Of a DNA stretch of 64,000 nucleotides, positions 55,897-63,379 are shown in pieces; the first letter of the stretch is position 1, and each line of letters opens with the position of its first letter. The position numbers were made by a program, and so were the translations under genes. The notes beneath the pieces were generated by a model. The model had not been told where the DNA came from and made no database searches. It saw only the letters and a program-made list of their open reading frames with translations. The stretch is from NCBI RefSeq assembly GCF_026339995.1, contig NZ_JAPEPT010000008.1, positions 1 to 64,000 on the forward strand, in the 5' to 3' direction. This DNA comes from Streptomyces sp. NBC_01481 (lineage in GTDB: Bacteria; Actinomycetota; Actinomycetes; Streptomycetales; Streptomycetaceae).

Positions 55897-56940
55897 TCAG
55901 TCGGTTCCTCGGACAAGTTTCGTGCGCAGTACGCCGGCGACCGCGGCCGCCATCGCGGCATGGCCCTCGTCGTCGGGGTGCACGCCGTCGGCCAGCTGGG
56001 AGGCGCCGATCAGATCCCGTCCCGGCAGAAGCAAGAGCCGCCCGTCGCCGGTGGCCTCCCCGCTGTCCAGGACTGCCCGCTCCATCGCCGTACGCAGGTC
56101 GGCGAGCGTCGCGCCCAGCCGGTTGGGGGTCCGCTCGGCCTCGGGCCGCAGCACGGGGGAGAGGACCAGCAGCGGGATCCGCGGATGTCCCTGGCGTACG
56201 AGCGCGATGAAGGCGCGCGTCGTCTCGTACAGCAGCGGGGCCGAACAGGGAACGCCGGTCCAGCAGTTGGTGCCGAAGGCGAGGGTGATCACATGGGCCG
56301 GGAGGGCCGACAGCTGCTCCGCGGTCGCAAGTTCGCCGCGGGCCGTGCCCGCGTAGCCGAGGTTCACCGTGTCCAGGCCCAGCATCCGGCCTGCGGTGGC
56401 GGGCCAGGAGTGGGCGGGGCGGGTGGACCACCAGCCCTCGGTGATGGAGTCGCCGTGGACGAGCCAGCGCGGCTGACGGGGCGCGGGCACGATGGCACCT
56501 CCGATGCCGCGCAGACCGAGGATCACGGGGGACTGGGCTTCCGGTGGATGGACCGTGAACCGGCCGCGGGCACCGGCGGGGAGGGGAACGGTGACCACCG
56601 TCTCCTCGGCGGGCTCGGCGATCGTCTCGGAGACGAGGCTGCCGTCCTGCCAGAGGGCGAAGCAGTGGGCGACGGTGCGCAGGGCGTCGGTCTCTCCCGG
56701 CACCGAAGCGCGGTAGCGGATCTGAACCGCCTGCGCGCCCTCGGCGGTGAACTCCAGCCGCACGCCGATGGGCAGCGCCGCGCGCTGCACGGTGTCCCAC
56801 GGCAGCCTGCCCAGATCCGAGGGGTCCGCACGCACCGCGCGTCCGTCCTCCAGCCAGGCCACTCCACACAGAAAGGGGCGGGGATCGAGCCAGCTCACCG
56901 GGGACCTCCAGGGGTTGGGGGCGGTTACCTCCAGGAACAT
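55897..56940 (-). CDS. SGNH/GDSL-family hydrolase
   Basis: This 347-residue protein has an N-terminal beta-rich domain (about 1-150) and a C-terminal SGNH hydrolase domain. Block I is WLVHGDSITEGWW (catalytic Ser), block III Asn is in FGTNCW, and block V Asp-x-x-His is in ADGVHPDDEGH. There is no signal peptide. The two-domain layout resembles CE2/CE3-type carbohydrate acetylesterases, but the substrate is unknown. It lies 33 bases upstream of the RsbW-like gene on the same strand and is divergent from the conservon. Confidence 0.87.
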   Translation of the reverse strand: MFLEVTAPNPWRSPVSWLDPRPFLCGVAWLEDGRAVRADPSDLGRLPWDTVQRAALPIGVRLEFTAEGAQAVQIRYRASVPGETDALRTVAHCFALWQDGSLVSETIAEPAEETVVTVPLPAGARGRFTVHPPEAQSPVILGLRGIGGAIVPAPRQPRWLVHGDSITEGWWSTRPAHSWPATAGRMLGLDTVNLGYAGTARGELATAEQLSALPAHVITLAFGTNCWTGVPCSAPLLYETTRAFIALVRQGHPRIPLLVLSPVLRPEAERTPNRLGATLADLRTAMERAVLDSGEATGDGRLLLLPGRDLIGASQLADGVHPDDEGHAAMAAAVAGVLRTKLVRGTD

Positions 56941-57029
56941 TGCGTTGTCCCTGTCCCGTCGCGTAGCTTGACTGCCCCTACCGGGGGGTAACCACCGCTT
57001 TTCAGTTGTCCTATTGCTCTGGGGAGACC

Positions 57030-59336
57030 ATGCGCCGGCGATTGCGCCGCCCCACGATCCGTGGACGGATCGTGACTCTGACGGTCATACCCGTCATCGC
57101 ACTGATGGCGCTGTGGACCTTCGCCATGGTGTCGGTGACGGGAGACTTGCGGGCCCTGATCCGCGTACAGGGTGTGTACGAGAGTTTCGGCACGCCCGTC
57201 GACACCGCCATCGGCCAGATCCAGATCGAACGCCGGATCTCCGCCGAGTATCTGGGAGCCGGGCGCAAGGACAGTTCCGCGGCCGTCGCCGCTCTGACTC
57301 AGCAGCAGCGCTCGACCGACCGGGCCGTGCGCGCCATGCGCGAAGCCATCGGTGACGGGGACCGGCGCGAGGATCTGTCCGGACGTCAGCGGCAGTCTCT
57401 CGACGCGATGGCCCGTTCCGTCGACGGTCTCGAAGACCTGCGGGAGAAGGTGATGGCGCGGACGATCTCCTGGGACGGCGCCGTCGACGCGTACACGGCC
57501 ATGGTCGAGCCGACCTTCGACGTGCAGTCCACGCTGACCGCCCTGCAGGCCGGTCAGATGGCCCGTGAGAGCCAGGTCGTCGTCGAGCTGGTGCGCGTAA
57601 GGGAGTTCGTCTCCCGTGAGGACGCGCTCGTGGCCGGGGCGCGCGCCTCGGGCCGCCTCACCGACCAGCAGTACGACACGCTCACCGCGACCATCGAGGA
57701 CCGGCGGGTCTTCCACCGTACGTACGTCGCCGATCTCCCCGACGACTCCCGGCAGTTGTTCGCCGACTTCGAGAAGGGCGAGGAGTACCGGGCGCTGATC
57801 GCGGGCGAGGACGCCCTGCTGCGCGCGGGCGCTTCCGGCGCGGGCAAGGCCATGGCAGCCGAGTCCTGGCGGACCACGACGGACCGCGCGGTCAAGCGGT
57901 ACATGCTGCTGTGCACCGACTCGGCGCTCAACACCGCCGACCGCGGGCGGGCCTTCGCCTACCGCGAGATGGTCAAGGCGGCCGTCGTCGGCGTGCTGGG
58001 GCTGGTCGCCGTCGGTCTGTCGATCCGGTTCTCGATGGTCAGCGGGCGGCGCATCTCGCGCCGTCTGGAGGAGCTGCGCGACGCCGCCGATGTGCTGGCC
58101 ACCCGTCAGCTGCCCGACGTGATGGAGCGGCTCGGCGCGGGCGAGGAGGTGGACGCGGCAGCGGTCGCCCCGCCACTGGACTTCGGCGACGACCACCGAG
58201 GCCCGGACGAGATCGGCCAGGTCGGGCAGGCGCTCAACGCCGCGCGTCTGGCGGCCGTCGAGGCCGCCGTCAAGCAGGCGACGCTGCGCCGCGGAATCTT
58301 CGCGGTACTGCTCAACATCGCCCGCCGCAACCAGGCACTGGTCCACCGTCAGTCGAAGCTGGTCGACACGCTGGAGCGGCGCACCAGCGACCCGGACACG
58401 CTGGAGGACCTGTTCCGGATCGACCATCTGACGACCCGGATGCGACGCCACGCGGAAGGGCTCATCATCCTCTCCGGCGCGACGCCGGGCCGCCGCTGGC
58501 GCCGGCCGGTGCCGGTGGCCGACATCGTGTCCGCGGCGGCCGGTGAGATCGAGGACTACACCCGGGTCGTGGTGCCGCCGATGCCCGCCGTCGGTATCAG
58601 CGCGGAGGCCGTGGCCGACGTGGTGCACCTGCTGGCCGAACTCATGGAGAACGCCGCCGCGTTCTCCCCGCCGCACACCCAGGTCACCATGCGGACCTCG
58701 GACGCCCGCAACGGCTTCGTGCTGGAGATCGACGACCGCGGGCTCGGCATGGACGCCGGTGAACTGGAGCAGGCGCACCGGACACTGGCGCATCCCGGCG
58801 ACTTCGACCCGGCGCAGGACGAGCGCCTCGGCCTGTACGTCGTCGGGCGGCTCGCCGAGCGGCACGGGATCGGCGTGACCCTCACCAGGTCGCCCTACGG
58901 CGGCACCACCGCCGTGGTGCTCCTGCCGCACGCGATCCTCGCCCCCGTCGACGAGCCGGCCGCCGCCGAGCCCCGGGACAGGCCCCGGCCCGTGCGTGCC
59001 GTGCCCGCTCCCAGGACGCTGGAGGCCGTGCCCGCGGTGCACGACCGTGCCCCGGAGGAACCCGAGCCCGCGCCACCGGCCACGGCAGGTCCGCCGCTGG
59101 GCGGGCTGCCCACCCGGGTCCGCCAGGCCTCGCTCGCCGCCCCGCTGCGCGAGACGCCCCCGGCATCTGCCGGCGGACCCGAACGTGAGGTGTCCCCGGA
59201 AGAGATGCGCTCGATCTTCGGAGCTTTCCAGGCCGGCCTCGACCGTGGCCGCAAGGGCGATAGCGTCGGCCCCGCGTCGCCGAGCGCCGCACGGCGCCCC
59301 CGCACGACAGATGAAGGGACGGACGACGATGGCTGA
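57030..59336 (+). CDS. cvnA: Conservon sensor protein CvnA (nitrate/nitrite-sensing domain, HATPase)
   Basis: This 768-residue membrane protein has a transmembrane segment at about 13-35, an extracytoplasmic NIT-type helical sensor domain (about 40-310), a second membrane segment (about 315-337), a HAMP-like linker and a GHKL ATPase domain (ELMENAAAFSPPHTQV, DDRGLGMDAGELEQAH). The Pro/Ala-rich tail has about 130 residues. No obvious phosphoacceptor His box is seen, as in other conservon A proteins. The ATG at 57030 follows GGGGAGA. It overlaps the roadblock gene by 8 bases. Confidence 0.9.
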   Translation: MRRRLRRPTIRGRIVTLTVIPVIALMALWTFAMVSVTGDLRALIRVQGVYESFGTPVDTAIGQIQIERRISAEYLGAGRKDSSAAVAALTQQQRSTDRAVRAMREAIGDGDRREDLSGRQRQSLDAMARSVDGLEDLREKVMARTISWDGAVDAYTAMVEPTFDVQSTLTALQAGQMARESQVVVELVRVREFVSREDALVAGARASGRLTDQQYDTLTATIEDRRVFHRTYVADLPDDSRQLFADFEKGEEYRALIAGEDALLRAGASGAGKAMAAESWRTTTDRAVKRYMLLCTDSALNTADRGRAFAYREMVKAAVVGVLGLVAVGLSIRFSMVSGRRISRRLEELRDAADVLATRQLPDVMERLGAGEEVDAAAVAPPLDFGDDHRGPDEIGQVGQALNAARLAAVEAAVKQATLRRGIFAVLLNIARRNQALVHRQSKLVDTLERRTSDPDTLEDLFRIDHLTTRMRRHAEGLIILSGATPGRRWRRPVPVADIVSAAAGEIEDYTRVVVPPMPAVGISAEAVADVVHLLAELMENAAAFSPPHTQVTMRTSDARNGFVLEIDDRGLGMDAGELEQAHRTLAHPGDFDPAQDERLGLYVVGRLAERHGIGVTLTRSPYGGTTAVVLLPHAILAPVDEPAAAEPRDRPRPVRAVPAPRTLEAVPAVHDRAPEEPEPAPPATAGPPLGGLPTRVRQASLAAPLRETPPASAGGPEREVSPEEMRSIFGAFQAGLDRGRKGDSVGPASPSAARRPRTTDEGTDDDG

Positions 59337-59751
59337 GACAAGCACCGGCGATCAGTCGGGCCTCGGCTGGCTGCTGGACGATCTGCTGGCCAGGACCGAC
59401 CACGTCCGCCAGGCGGTACTGCTGACGGCCGACGGTCTGGTCAGCAGCGCGTCCCGCGGTATGGTCAGGCGGGACATCGAGCATCTCTCCGCCGTGTGCG
59501 CGGGCTTCCACAGCCTCGCCAAGGAAGCGGGCGACCGCTTCGAGGCCGGGAGCGTCCGCCAGACGATGGTCATGCTCGACAACGCCTTCCTCTTCATCAC
59601 CCCGGCCGGCGACGGCAGCAGGCTCGCGGTGCTCTCCGACATCGAGACCGACGTCGGGCAGCTCGCCCACGAGATGGCACTGCTGGTCAAGCGGGTGGGC
59701 CGGCACATGGCCGTCCCCACGCGCTCGGCCGCCGAGGCCACCGACGCCTGA
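59329..59751 (+). CDS. cvnB: Roadblock/LC7 domain protein CvnB
   Basis: This 140-residue protein consists of a single roadblock/LC7 domain (LGWLLDDLLARTDHVRQAVLLTADGLVSSAS and later strands). In conservons it forms a complex at the membrane with the A, C and D proteins and regulates the small GTPase. The ATG lies inside the cvnA end, giving ATGGCTGA overlap and coupled translation. It ends three bases before cvnC. Confidence 0.93.
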   Translation: MAETSTGDQSGLGWLLDDLLARTDHVRQAVLLTADGLVSSASRGMVRRDIEHLSAVCAGFHSLAKEAGDRFEAGSVRQTMVMLDNAFLFITPAGDGSRLAVLSDIETDVGQLAHEMALLVKRVGRHMAVPTRSAAEATDA

Positions 59752-59754
59752 CCC

Positions 59755-60123
59755 GTGAGCGACCACTGGTACGAGGACGAGACCGGTCCTCTGGTGCGGC
59801 CGTACACCGTCACCCAGGGCCGGACCCGTCCCGTCTCCGAGCACGGCATCGATCTGATGTCCCAGGTCACGGCCCTCGACCTCGACGGGGCCGCGCCGCC
59901 GCTCGACCATGCCCGCAGCTCGCTGCTCGAACTGGTACGCCGCGAGCCGCGCCCCGTCGCCGAGATCGCCGCCGACGCGGATCTGCCGCTGACCGTCGTG
60001 CGCGTCCTGCTCGCCGATCTGGTCGAAGCCGGACTCGTCAGGGTCTCCGCACCGGTCACCCACGAGGGTCTCGACGACCCCGGGCTGCTGCGCGAGATCG
60101 TCGACCGTCTTCGGGAGCTGTGA
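59755..60123 (+). CDS. cvnC: DUF742 protein CvnC
   Basis: This 122-residue protein has the DUF742 pattern: LVRPYTVTQGRTRP at the N-terminus and a winged-helix-like C-terminal part (RREPRPVAEIAADADLPLTVVRVLLADLVEAGLV). It is the third conserved gene of Streptomyces conservons. The usual fourth gene, a small GTPase (CvnD), is absent: after the TGA comes an amino acid permease promoter region. The GTG at 59755 follows the cvnB stop by three bases. Confidence 0.93.
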   Translation: MSDHWYEDETGPLVRPYTVTQGRTRPVSEHGIDLMSQVTALDLDGAAPPLDHARSSLLELVRREPRPVAEIAADADLPLTVVRVLLADLVEAGLVRVSAPVTHEGLDDPGLLREIVDRLREL

Positions 60124-60140
60124 GGCTTTCGTTCACCGGG

Positions 60141-60199
60141 GCGCAATGTTTCCCCGTGGTGCCCGTCATCGCGCAATGATCGTTCGCAGATGCGCAACA
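60141..60199 (+). promoter_or_regulatory. Three phased GCGCAAYR boxes upstream of the permease-lrp promoter
   Basis: GCGCAATG starts at 60141, GCGCAATG at 60171 and GCGCAACA at 60192, so the steps are 30 and 21 bp (three and two helical turns). The last box starts 16 bp before the -35. The same arrangement occurs at 62367-62427. They are likely binding sites for the Lrp protein encoded downstream. Confidence 0.65.
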
Positions 60200-60207
60200 A
60201 CCCTGCA

Positions 60208-60237
60208 TTACGGGCACGAGCGTGCGGCTCGTAGGCT
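60208..60237 (+). promoter_or_regulatory. Promoter of the permease-lrp pair
   Basis: TTACGG (60208-60213) and TAGGCT (60232-60237) have an 18-base spacer. The transcript leader would be about 125 bases to the permease GTG. Confidence 0.6.
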
Positions 60238-60367
60238 CACTCTCCGTACCAGGAGTGGCGGTGACCGTCTGCTCGGCGGTTCCCTCCCCTCATGCGCGGG
60301 CTTCTTCGCCATGCCCGCGGGCCGCCGGTCACCTGCCGCCGACCCGCAGCCAAGAAGGAGCCCCGCA

Positions 60368-61834
60368 GTGCTTGACGCCGGCGCAGCCCCACCCGCCCCC
60401 GAGCCGTCCACCGCCCAAAGCCCGGGCCTCGGCGCCCGGCTGATGCGGCGTAAGCCCGTCGAGCAGCTGGTCGCCGAGGGCGGCCAGGGCGAGGGCGGCT
60501 CACTGCGCCGCTCGCTCACCATGTGGCAGCTGACCATGATCAGCATCGGTGCGACGCTCGGCACCGGCATCTTCGTCGTGCTCGGCGAGGCCACCCCGCT
60601 GGCCGGCCCGGCGGTCGCGATCTCGTTCGTCATCGCCGGCCTGACCGCGCTGTTCTCGGCGCTCTCCTACGCGGAGCTGGCCGGATCCATCCCCGTCTCC
60701 GGCTCCTCGTACTCGTACTCGTACGCCACCATGGGCGAGATCGTCGCCTGGATCTGCGGCTGGTGTCTGATCCTGGAGTACGGCGTCTCGGTCGCCGCCG
60801 TGGCCGTCGGCTGGGGCGAATACCTCAACGAGCTGCTCGACGGCACCATCGGTGTCACCATCCCCGACGCGGTCTCCGCACCGCTGGGCGAGGGCGGCCT
60901 CATCAATCTGCCGGCGCTGGTGGTCGTGCTGCTCGCCATGGTCTTCCTGATGGGCGGCGCCAAGGAGAGCGCCCGGATCAACACGATCATGGTCGGCGTG
61001 AAGATCGTGACGCTGCTGCTCTTCATCGGCATCGGCTTCATGGGCATCAAGGCCGGCAACTACACCCCGCTCGCCCCGCTCGGCGTGACCGGGATCAGCG
61101 CCGCCGCGGCCAGCCTCTTCTTCTCGTACATCGGCTTCGACGCTGCCTCCACCGCCGGTGAAGAGGCCAAGAACCCCAAGCGGGACCTGCCGCGCGCGAT
61201 CATGCTGTCGCTGCTGATCGTCACCGTGCTGTACTGCCTGGTCGCGCTCGTCGCCGTCGGCGCCATGCCGTGGCAGGACTTCGAGGGAACCGAGGCGGCC
61301 CTGGCCCAGATCATGAAGGACGTCACCGGCCAGAGCATCTGGGGCGTCGTGCTCGCCGCGGGCGCGGTCGTCGCCATCGCGTCGGTCGTCTTCGCCGTGC
61401 TCTACGGCCAGACCCGCATCCTGTTCGCGATGTCCCGCGACGGCCTGGTTCCCAAGCTGTTCGCCAAGGTGAACCCGCGCACCGGCGCCCCGCGCGCCAA
61501 CACCGTCATCGTCTCGCTCTTCTGCGGAGCCCTCGCGGCCTTCATCCCGCTCGGCGAACTGGCCAACGCCACCAGCATCGGCACGCTGTTCGCCTTCGCA
61601 CTGGTCAACGTCGCCGTGGTGATCCTGCGCTACAAGCGCCCCGACATGAACCGCACCTTCAGGGTGATGCTCTTCCCCCTCACCCCGATCCTCGGCTTCG
61701 CCTTCTGCGCCTATCTGATGTACACGATGCCGGGCACCACCTGGATGGTCTTCGGTGGCTGGATGATCGTCGGCCTCGTGTTCTACTTCGGATACGGCAT
61801 GCGCCGCTCCCGACTGGCCACGGCAGAGAAGTGA
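60368..61834 (+). CDS. APC-superfamily amino acid permease (cationic amino acid transporter type)
   Basis: This 488-residue permease has about twelve membrane segments. The first helix contains the APC substrate-site motif ISIGATLGTGIFVVLG. FFSYIGFDAASTAGEEAKNPKRDLPRAI is a hallmark of the CAT (cationic amino acid) family. The GTG at 60368 was chosen because AAGGAG lies 7 bases upstream; the longer open frame to 60146 runs through the promoter. With the neighbouring lysine-degradation homologues, lysine is the likely substrate (inferred). Confidence 0.9.
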   Translation: MLDAGAAPPAPEPSTAQSPGLGARLMRRKPVEQLVAEGGQGEGGSLRRSLTMWQLTMISIGATLGTGIFVVLGEATPLAGPAVAISFVIAGLTALFSALSYAELAGSIPVSGSSYSYSYATMGEIVAWICGWCLILEYGVSVAAVAVGWGEYLNELLDGTIGVTIPDAVSAPLGEGGLINLPALVVVLLAMVFLMGGAKESARINTIMVGVKIVTLLLFIGIGFMGIKAGNYTPLAPLGVTGISAAAASLFFSYIGFDAASTAGEEAKNPKRDLPRAIMLSLLIVTVLYCLVALVAVGAMPWQDFEGTEAALAQIMKDVTGQSIWGVVLAAGAVVAIASVVFAVLYGQTRILFAMSRDGLVPKLFAKVNPRTGAPRANTVIVSLFCGALAAFIPLGELANATSIGTLFAFALVNVAVVILRYKRPDMNRTFRVMLFPLTPILGFAFCAYLMYTMPGTTWMVFGGWMIVGLVFYFGYGMRRSRLATAEK

Positions 61835-61844
61835 TCCACCCGCA

Positions 61845-62300
61845 GTGCGACTGAACGAACTCGACGAACGCATCGTCCACGCCCTCGCCGAGGACGCCCG
61901 CCGCTCCTACGCGGACATCGGCTCCGAGGTCGGCCTCTCCGCGCCCGCCGTCAAGCGGCGGGTCGACAGGCTGCGCGCCGAAGGCGCCATCACCGGGTTC
62001 ACCGTCCGGGTGGACCCGGCGGCGCTCGGCTGGGAGACCGAGGGCTTCGTCGAGATCTACTGTCGTCACAACACCTCGCCCGATGCCATCCGCCGCGGCA
62101 TGGAGCGTTACCCAGAGGTCGTGTCCGCCTCCACCGTCACCGGTGAGGCGGACGCGATCGTCCAGGTCTTCGCCTCCGACATGCGCCACTTCGAGCGGGT
62201 GCTGGAGCGGATCGCGGGCGAGCCGTTCGTGGTGCGCACCAAATCGGTGCTGGTGCTCTCCCCGCTGCTGCGGCGCTTCTCCTCGGGCGCGCCCGCCTGA
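61845..62300 (+). CDS. Lrp/AsnC-family transcriptional regulator
   Basis: This 151-residue regulator has an N-terminal AsnC helix-turn-helix (LDERIVHALAEDARRSYADIGSEVGLSAPAVKRRVDRL) and a C-terminal RAM ligand-binding domain (VVSASTVTGEADAIVQVFASDMRHFERVLERI). Such proteins form octamers that wrap DNA and respond to amino acids. The GTG lies 10 bases after the permease stop, so the two are probably co-transcribed. The phased boxes in both neighbouring promoters are probable targets. Confidence 0.92.
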   Translation: MRLNELDERIVHALAEDARRSYADIGSEVGLSAPAVKRRVDRLRAEGAITGFTVRVDPAALGWETEGFVEIYCRHNTSPDAIRRGMERYPEVVSASTVTGEADAIVQVFASDMRHFERVLERIAGEPFVVRTKSVLVLSPLLRRFSSGAPA

Positions 62301-62366
62301 GCGGGCGGATCCCGGACTGTTTCCGCGACTCCCCTCCGACGTGCGACGCCGCTCTGATGTGGTGGC

Positions 62367-62427
62367 ACGCAACGAATCGCTGCCCCGGGCGGGCACAGCG
62401 CAATGGATCGGCCATCGACACGCAACG
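62367..62427 (+). promoter_or_regulatory. Three phased RCGCAAYG boxes upstream of the davA promoter
   Basis: ACGCAACG starts at 62367, GCGCAATG at 62398 and ACGCAACG at 62420, so the steps are 31 and 22 bp. The last box starts 16 bp before the -35. The architecture copies that at 60141-60199. Confidence 0.65.
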
Positions 62428-62435
62428 GTCGCGGG

Positions 62436-62465
62436 TTGTCCCGGCGGGAGTCCGGACCGTACCGT
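62436..62465 (+). promoter_or_regulatory. Promoter of the davA-davB pair
   Basis: TTGTCC (62436-62441) and TACCGT (62460-62465) have an 18-base spacer. The leader would be about 38 bases. Confidence 0.55.
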
Positions 62466-62509
62466 TTTAATGTCTTCTTCACCCCGCATACATCGCCCAG
62501 AGGTTGCCG

Positions 62510-63307
62510 ATGCCCCCGCTGCGCACCGCCCTGCTCCAGAGCTCCGGCCGACCGGGCTCGGTCGCCGAGAACCTCAAGGTGCTCGACGAGGCCGCGGCCC
62601 GTGCGGCGGCAGCCGGTGCCGGACTGCTGATCGGCCCCGAGATGTTTCTGACGGGGTACGCGATCGGCGACCAGGTGCCCGTGCTGGCCGAGCCCGCCGA
62701 CGGCCCCGCCGCCCGGTCCGTCGCCGAGATCGCCCGCCGCCACGGCATCGCGGTGATGTACGGCTATCCCGAGCGGGACGGCGAGAAGATCTTCAACTCC
62801 GCGCAGCTGATCGGTCCCGACGGCGAGAGCCTCACGAACTACCGCAAGACCCATCTCTTCGGCTGCTTCGAGCAGCAGTGGTTCACCCCGGGCGAGCAGC
62901 CGGTTGTCCAGGCCGAGCTCGGCGGGATCCGGATCGGCATGCTGATCTGCTACGACGTGGAGTTCCCGGAGAACGTCCGGGCGCACGCGCTCGCCGGCAC
63001 CGATCTGCTGCTGGTGCCCACCGCCCAGATGCACCCCTTCCAGTTCGTGGCCGAGTCGGTCGTCCCGGTGCGGGCCTTCGAGAGCCAGATGTACATCGCG
63101 TACGTCAACAGGACAGGCCCGGAAGGGGAGTTCGAGTTCGTCGGACTCAGCTGCCTGGCGAGCCCCGACGGCACGACCCGCGTCCGCGCCGGGCGGGGCG
63201 AGGAACTGGTCGTCGGCGAGGTCGATCCGGCCCTGCTGAGCGCCTCCCGCGAGGCCAATCCCTATCTGCGCGACCGCCGCCCGGGCCTCTACGGCTCCCT
63301 GATCTGA
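62510..63307 (+). CDS. davA: Carbon-nitrogen hydrolase, probable 5-aminovaleramide amidase (DavA-like)
   Basis: This 265-residue nitrilase-superfamily amidase has the full Glu-Lys-Cys triad: Glu44 in IGPEMFLTGY, Lys113 in NYRKTHLFG and Cys147 in LICYDVEFPEN. From memory, the segments GPEMFLTGY, YGYPER, SLTNYRKTHLFG and LLICYDVEFPEN closely match Pseudomonas putida DavA, which hydrolyses 5-aminovaleramide to 5-aminovalerate. The ATG at 62510 has AGAGG six bases upstream; a TTG at 62504 is possible. The paired davB-like gene downstream supports the assignment. Confidence 0.8.
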   Translation: MPPLRTALLQSSGRPGSVAENLKVLDEAAARAAAAGAGLLIGPEMFLTGYAIGDQVPVLAEPADGPAARSVAEIARRHGIAVMYGYPERDGEKIFNSAQLIGPDGESLTNYRKTHLFGCFEQQWFTPGEQPVVQAELGGIRIGMLICYDVEFPENVRAHALAGTDLLLVPTAQMHPFQFVAESVVPVRAFESQMYIAYVNRTGPEGEFEFVGLSCLASPDGTTRVRAGRGEELVVGEVDPALLSASREANPYLRDRRPGLYGSLI

Positions 63308-63344
63308 ACCTCTCCCCGCTCGGATCTGAACCTCTCCCCGCTCG
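63301..63344 (+). repeat. 22-bp tandem duplication spanning the davA stop codon
   Basis: Two identical 22-bp units (63301-63322 and 63323-63344), beginning GATCTGAACCTCTCC, stand head to tail. The first contains the last codon and TGA of davA. It looks like a recent local duplication. Confidence 0.9.
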
Positions 63345-63379
63345 CCGCACACGCTTTCCCCGCAAGGAGTCCGTACCCC

